A stretch of DNA of 64,000 bases, taken from NCBI RefSeq assembly GCF_963675165.1, contig NC_087379.1, forward strand, positions 3,166,201 to 3,230,200, in the 5' to 3' direction. Below the pieces are notes generated by a model, which made no database searches, was not told the DNA's origin, and worked only from the letters and a program-made list of their open reading frames with translations. This DNA comes from Halichondria panicea (lineage: Eukaryota > Porifera > Demospongiae > Suberitida > Halichondriidae). Position 1 is the stretch's first letter; every line of letters starts with the position of its first letter. Below, piece after piece: positions 60,128 through 64,000 of this stretch. A program made the position numbers and the translations under genes.

Positions 60128-61700
60128 ATGAAAGCTAGAGGTCCCTACTTGTTACTATCTGTTCTAGGAGCTCTATTTCACCATGTACAAGGTAGACTAT
60201 ATAGTTATAGAAGCTGTGTACCTTTGCTGCATGCTCTGGTAGACAGGTGATGTTTTACTGAAACCAGCCCCACCCCTCATATATATCAACACTTGTTTGT
60301 GTTCTTTCCAGAGGTGTCTGGGTCATGTCTCCCCTTGCCAGTGCCCAGTTTTGGACAGTTGCTCTACAACAATGTTGATGTTACTCAATCCCAGCCTCAG
60401 ATGTATAGTCTTAACGACACAGTAGAGTACAGGTGTGCCCAAGATTATCAGCTTGTCTCCATCAACTCCAACACTGCCCTCCAGAACCAGCAGTCTGTTT
60501 GTATCTCCAATAGAACATGGTCCCTGCTGGGAGTCACCTGTCAGTGTGAGTATAGTTGAGTTATGCATGACAGCCTCCCTTGTCTCTCTATTAATTAATT
60601 AAAATTCAGGACTGCATGGCCATTAAACTTTATAACAGCTAGCCTGGGCCTGTCTCTTTATTCAGTAAAAATTCAGGCCATTAAGTTACATGATACTGCT
60701 ATTTATATGGCACGCGTTTATGTTAGGGGTTGAATACTTGTGTGCTTTAGTTGTGGAGGAGGAAGAGACTGCATGCATATGATTGTGAATGATGGCTCCT
60801 ATACATTAGGGCTGCATTGAGGGGAGGCGAGGGGGGTATTTCGCCCCCCTGGGATTTATTGACTAGTATTTATTAGGAAGCTGAGGTAGGTAGTCAGTTT
60901 AGTTTTAAACAGCTATTCTGCACACCTAACACTACAATCATGTAATTATGATGATATCACTAAATTGATAGCTACTGTGAGCTGAAATTGTGCCAGAATT
61001 GATCTAAGCCCCCAAATATCCACATTTTTCCAGGGGAGCCCCCGGACCCCCTAATTTAATTGGCATGCACCTTTCTTCGCGTCAGGGTGCTTTGCCTCCC
61101 CTATATTTTTCATTTGCCGAATTTCCCCCCTGACCCAAAATCCTGGATGCAGCCCTATACATACATACTCTCTTTCTTTAGTTTTGACGGCGACTGCTGG
61201 TCCTCCATCAGATGATCTAAATCTACTTGTGCCTGCCAGAGATGCACTGATAATCATAGGAGCTGTGCTGGGGGCCCTTATTCTCCTCTTGTTACTTCTA
61301 GTTCTGTGCTGTTGCTGCTGGACCATGCAGCTGAGGTGCTTGACTATCATTGTGTTATTGTACGAAGCTCTGCTATATAATAATTATGTTAGATTAGATC
61401 TGCAAGTAGTGCTTGTTAGACTTCTGCAGTTGCCGAATGCTCATAAGAGTTTTATTCAGATCACGACTGGGGACGTATAGACATGATGAGGCACTCATTC
61501 ATTCCCAAGCAGAAGGACTTGTTGTGCCCAATCCTATAATTGATATCAAGGAATCTGAAGACGGTGAGTTTGTTTTTGATCAGGAAATTTTATCTTACAA
61601 CTATCGTTCTGTTCCTGCAGATTTATCTGGCAATCCTCTCTACCTCACGCCAACCGAAATGAATAAGTTCAACCAACAACGTGGAAAACTCACCAGATAA
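60128..61700 (+). CDS. Single-Sushi (CCP) domain, single-pass membrane protein, about 240 aa
   Basis: Exons: 60128-60191, 60312-60545, 61182-61335, 61430-61700 (possibly split again at 61564-61620). A signal peptide (MKARGPYLLLSVLGALFHH) leads to one CCP/Sushi domain with its four cysteines (SCLPLP, YRCAQDY, SVCISN, VTCQ) and Trp, then a short stalk, a transmembrane helix (ALIIIGAVLGALILLLLLLV) ending in CCCCW, and a cytoplasmic tail. The Cys cluster may be palmitoylated; that is inference. No close family is recognised; Sushi domains usually mediate protein binding at the cell surface. The third donor (ctgag|gtgctt) is weak but is the only phase-compatible one seen. It starts 157 bp after SPCS1. 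Confidence 0.68.
60807..61157. mobile_element. TIR element in intron 2 of the Sushi gene
   Basis: The ends tagggctgcattgagggg and ggatgcagccctata are inverted repeats. The body contains ccccctgggattt and cccggacccccta blocks and no gene. Its right end lies about 25 bp from the 3' splice site at 61181. Confidence 0.78.
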
Positions 61701-62227
61701 TGATACAAACCTTCTTCAGCCGGACATACATATATATACAGTACAAGTTATAAGATCTAGACCCGTACATACGTACGTACGTACAATACCACCTATATAA
61801 TAATATATATAGCGTCATGAAATATTGTTTGGTGTGGAATTTTCATCACACTGCACATTTTTGCGTCTATAGATCTAGGTCAGCTCACAGCTTCTGATCA
61901 GCGTGGTAGGCGCTAGAGTCCCTCGATCTTCGATTCCTATGTATATGCATGTATGATTATAGCATTACAAGTATAGCACCTAAAAGATGTTCAACTATCC
62001 CCCCCCCCCCCCCCCCCCCCAACAGACCTGATAGTCAATCTATAGCTATAGCTACTGATTGCATTGCGGTGGCTGATTTTTATATCATTGTTGTAGCATA
62101 AATTATACTTAAAGCTATATAATTATACAGACCATATTGAAAGTCTGCATACGTATATACAAATTGAATGTGAAAGTGCATAAACTGATGCCGCAAACGA
62201 ACATAAACAGAGTCATTAATAGTCCAA
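61701..62227. other. Convergent 3' region of the Sushi gene and the RasGEF
   Basis: About 530 bp with no gene. It contains an acgtacgtacgtacgtac run near 61770 and a 22-C tract at 61999-62020. Both genes end into it. Confidence 0.55.
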
Positions 62228-63654
62228 TCAATCTCCAGACAGTAGGTTTGAGAGTGACTTCTTTCTCGATCGAGACCCTGGGTCTTGTTTTGGCTCCACC
62301 TCCACAGAGCGGGTGTAGCCCTGTTCCTCATCAAACTCTCTGCTAGACTCGAGCTGATTGTCCAAATACACCAATACCTGTAGCAGTGGAGCAAAATATG
62401 AAGATGAACACTAAACGATTATCCTGCTATCCCATTCAATGATATCTACTTTAATGCAGACTAGAATCTATCATGGACTGTGCAAACGATCGAAGGGATG
62501 GTCAAGCCTAACACAGAACGATGCAGATGCAAGGGCACCAGCTATAGAGGTGTGTGTATACTAACATACCGATCCATCGGCTGGTATGCTATACTTCGGG
62601 TTTTGGAATCGCGTTACTTCCTCTATCACCGAAGCCAGCTGCAAGAGGTATAATAATATTGCAATTAAATTGCTACAAAAAGTCATGTATGAGCAACAAT
62701 AATTTTAATGTGTAAACTAGTGCTCACTAAAAGTATATATGTCACTGATTTGGTTACTAGTTAGCTGAAGCGAGTTAAACTTTATAGTAATACAACATCA
62801 TTATTGTTCTTGGCACGGTGAGGATCACCATTCTGCTAACCTTGGTGAGTTTCAGAAAGTTGACATGCTCTGGTGGGTTCTTGACAAAGGTTGACATACC
62901 GACTTCAATAGAGACCAGGAGGTTCAAATAGGGACCAATGTAGGGGATACTCGGAGAAGGGGAGCTGTAGTTTTGTACGTGAGAGAGTAATTCAAAGGTG
63001 TGCTTAAAATTGCTACAAAGGCTGTTTCTGAGAAACAAGTCCTCGGACAACGTATTATCGAAATGATATGATTTGTGTTCATTATTATATAAAGCTTACG
63101 TAACTCAAGACTTAAAGGAGTACATTACTAAACAATTCACAATTTGGCACACCTTTTCTGCCTGAGACGGTAGACCTTTGACCCTCCATCCACACTGGTG
63201 AGTGCTCTCAGCTCCTCGAACGTGTCACGTACCTGCATGTGTCAGAATAATATAACCATTCATTTTTTAGTATAATTCTTGCCAGAATCAATAAATAATT
63301 GGCAAGGTTTTGCTCATTCTATGGCATGCTAAATGCATGGTCCTACATAAATATTATGCTCACAAGGTCCTATTACATTCAGCTGCATTTATCTTTACGT
63401 GCTTACTGTGTAGGGAACTGCTCAGTACGTAGCTTAATTAGTTCTATTTCTCTCACATTGTGTGGCAAGTGGTCCCAGGTCTTCTTGAGTCTCTGTATAG
63501 AGGAGGAGCTGAGGGCACTGGTGATCTGGAACACAGTCACGAAGTTGCCTAACTCCAGACAGTGTTTGGTCACCTCTATCAAGTGCTGAACGATCGCACA
63601 CCTCTTACGAGGAGTTACCGGAGAGAGAACTTCCTTTGTCAGCCATAGAGTCAC
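62228..63654 (-). CDS. RasGEF (CDC25-type, RalGDS-like), 3' part, 206 aa visible
   Basis: Exons (-): 63654-63457, 63232-63153, 62964-62841, 62638-62570, 62377-62228; phases join and the gene continues past the right edge. RasGEF domains load GTP onto Ras-family GTPases. Visible family landmarks in order: WLTKEVLSPVTPRKRCAIVQ, then HCLELGNFVTVFQITSALSS, then SIQRLKKTW as in RalGDS, IPYIGPYLNLLVSIE, and a YTRSVEVEPK end resembling the E-x-x-P end of RalGDS/RalGPS catalytic domains. After it come about 20 basic, Ser-rich residues and a stop, with no C-terminal Ras-association domain. RalGPS-like is the alternative. The N-terminal REM region and start codon are outside the window. Confidence 0.83.
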
Positions 63655-64000
63655 CTGGGGGAAGAGCAATTACACTGCTTATACGTAGTGACCATAATTA
63701 CGGACAAACTTGGTATGCCAAATTAGTATCCTCAACTATTGTAATGAAAGCACCGCGGGTGCTGATGCCTCGGTGTAAGTGCCAAAGCTTTAGAGCAATG
63801 AAGCTACAGTACTATAGCAGATTACATGCAGTGGACTCTCGCTATTCCGGCTCTCTGAAGTACGGCCACCTCGATATACCAACCATTTGGTTTGGCACCG
63901 ATTGCTAGCTAGATGTTACTGCACAAAACTCGCCCTGATATGTGGCCACTCGCTATTCCGTATACTGGCCAGTACTGGCTGTCCCAAATGTAGGTTTTTA
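63655..64000. other. RasGEF intron with dispersed repeats
   Basis: No exon is recognised here. 63740-63800 (gaaagcaccgcgggtgctga, tgcctcggtgtaagtgccaa, gctttagagc) resembles 44335-44395 in ATP7 intron 3. 63838-63945 is the partner of 56455-56562. Confidence 0.65.

Noticed and set aside
60800-61160. GC-rich block as a possible exon of the Sushi gene
   Set aside because: It is bounded by inverted terminal repeats and has no frame linking the flanking exons.
63403-63456. Continuation of the RasGEF exon to the in-frame stop near 63403
   Set aside because: A GTGAGA donor at 63456 joins in phase to RDTFEELRAL at 63232, giving the expected RasGEF order; reading on breaks it.

Overview
The window is nuclear DNA from an animal. 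Every gene is split by short GT-AG introns, the proteins belong to animal families (Dispatched, GPR157-like receptors, XRN1, ATP7, DNAJC16, SPCS1, a Ral-type RasGEF), and the AT-rich non-coding DNA is packed with short inverted-repeat elements and microsatellites. Compact introns, a tandem GPR157-like array and a kinase/coiled-coil/kelch fusion suggest an early-branching animal, most likely a demosponge. That placement is inference and was not tested by any search.

Layout. 1467-7479 (-): Dispatched-like RND transporter, 8 exons, with a tRNA-Glu(CTC) gene inside intron 3. 7627-17869: four GPR157-like seven-helix receptors, one on minus and three on plus, with a broken fifth copy of a last exon. 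17870-20819: gene-free and repeat-rich. 20820-37190 (+): XRN1 5'-3' exoribonuclease, 29 exons. Its largest intron carries an antisense two-exon gene (27480-30074, -) that fuses a protein kinase, a coiled coil and a kelch propeller. 37795-53086 (+): ATP7-type copper P-ATPase, 18 exons, with one 5.8 kb and several smaller introns full of inverted-repeat elements. 53457-58129 (-): DNAJC16, 11 exons. 58338-59970 (+): SPCS1, 4 exons. 60128-61700 (+): small single-pass Sushi-domain membrane protein. 62228 to beyond the right edge (-): 3' part of a RalGDS-like RasGEF.

The exon models were built by hand from splice sites. In each complete gene the summed exon lengths are divisible by three and the reading phases join at every junction: 1320, 412, 423, 394, 394, 1793, 823, 1340, 786, 103 and 240 residues. 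Several genes work in the secretory pathway or membranes (Dispatched, ATP7, DNAJC16, SPCS1, the receptors), but nothing indicates one shared pathway. DNAJC16 and SPCS1, both ER components, are divergent with about 208 bp between start codons.

The least ordinary items are the nested antisense kinase-kelch gene, the receptor array with a chimeric relic exon, two 3n-length introns without stops that could be optional, long CA microsatellites directly against XRN1 3' splice sites, and two opposite-facing copies of one element within a single ATP7 transcript. I found no CRISPR, operon or other prokaryotic system.
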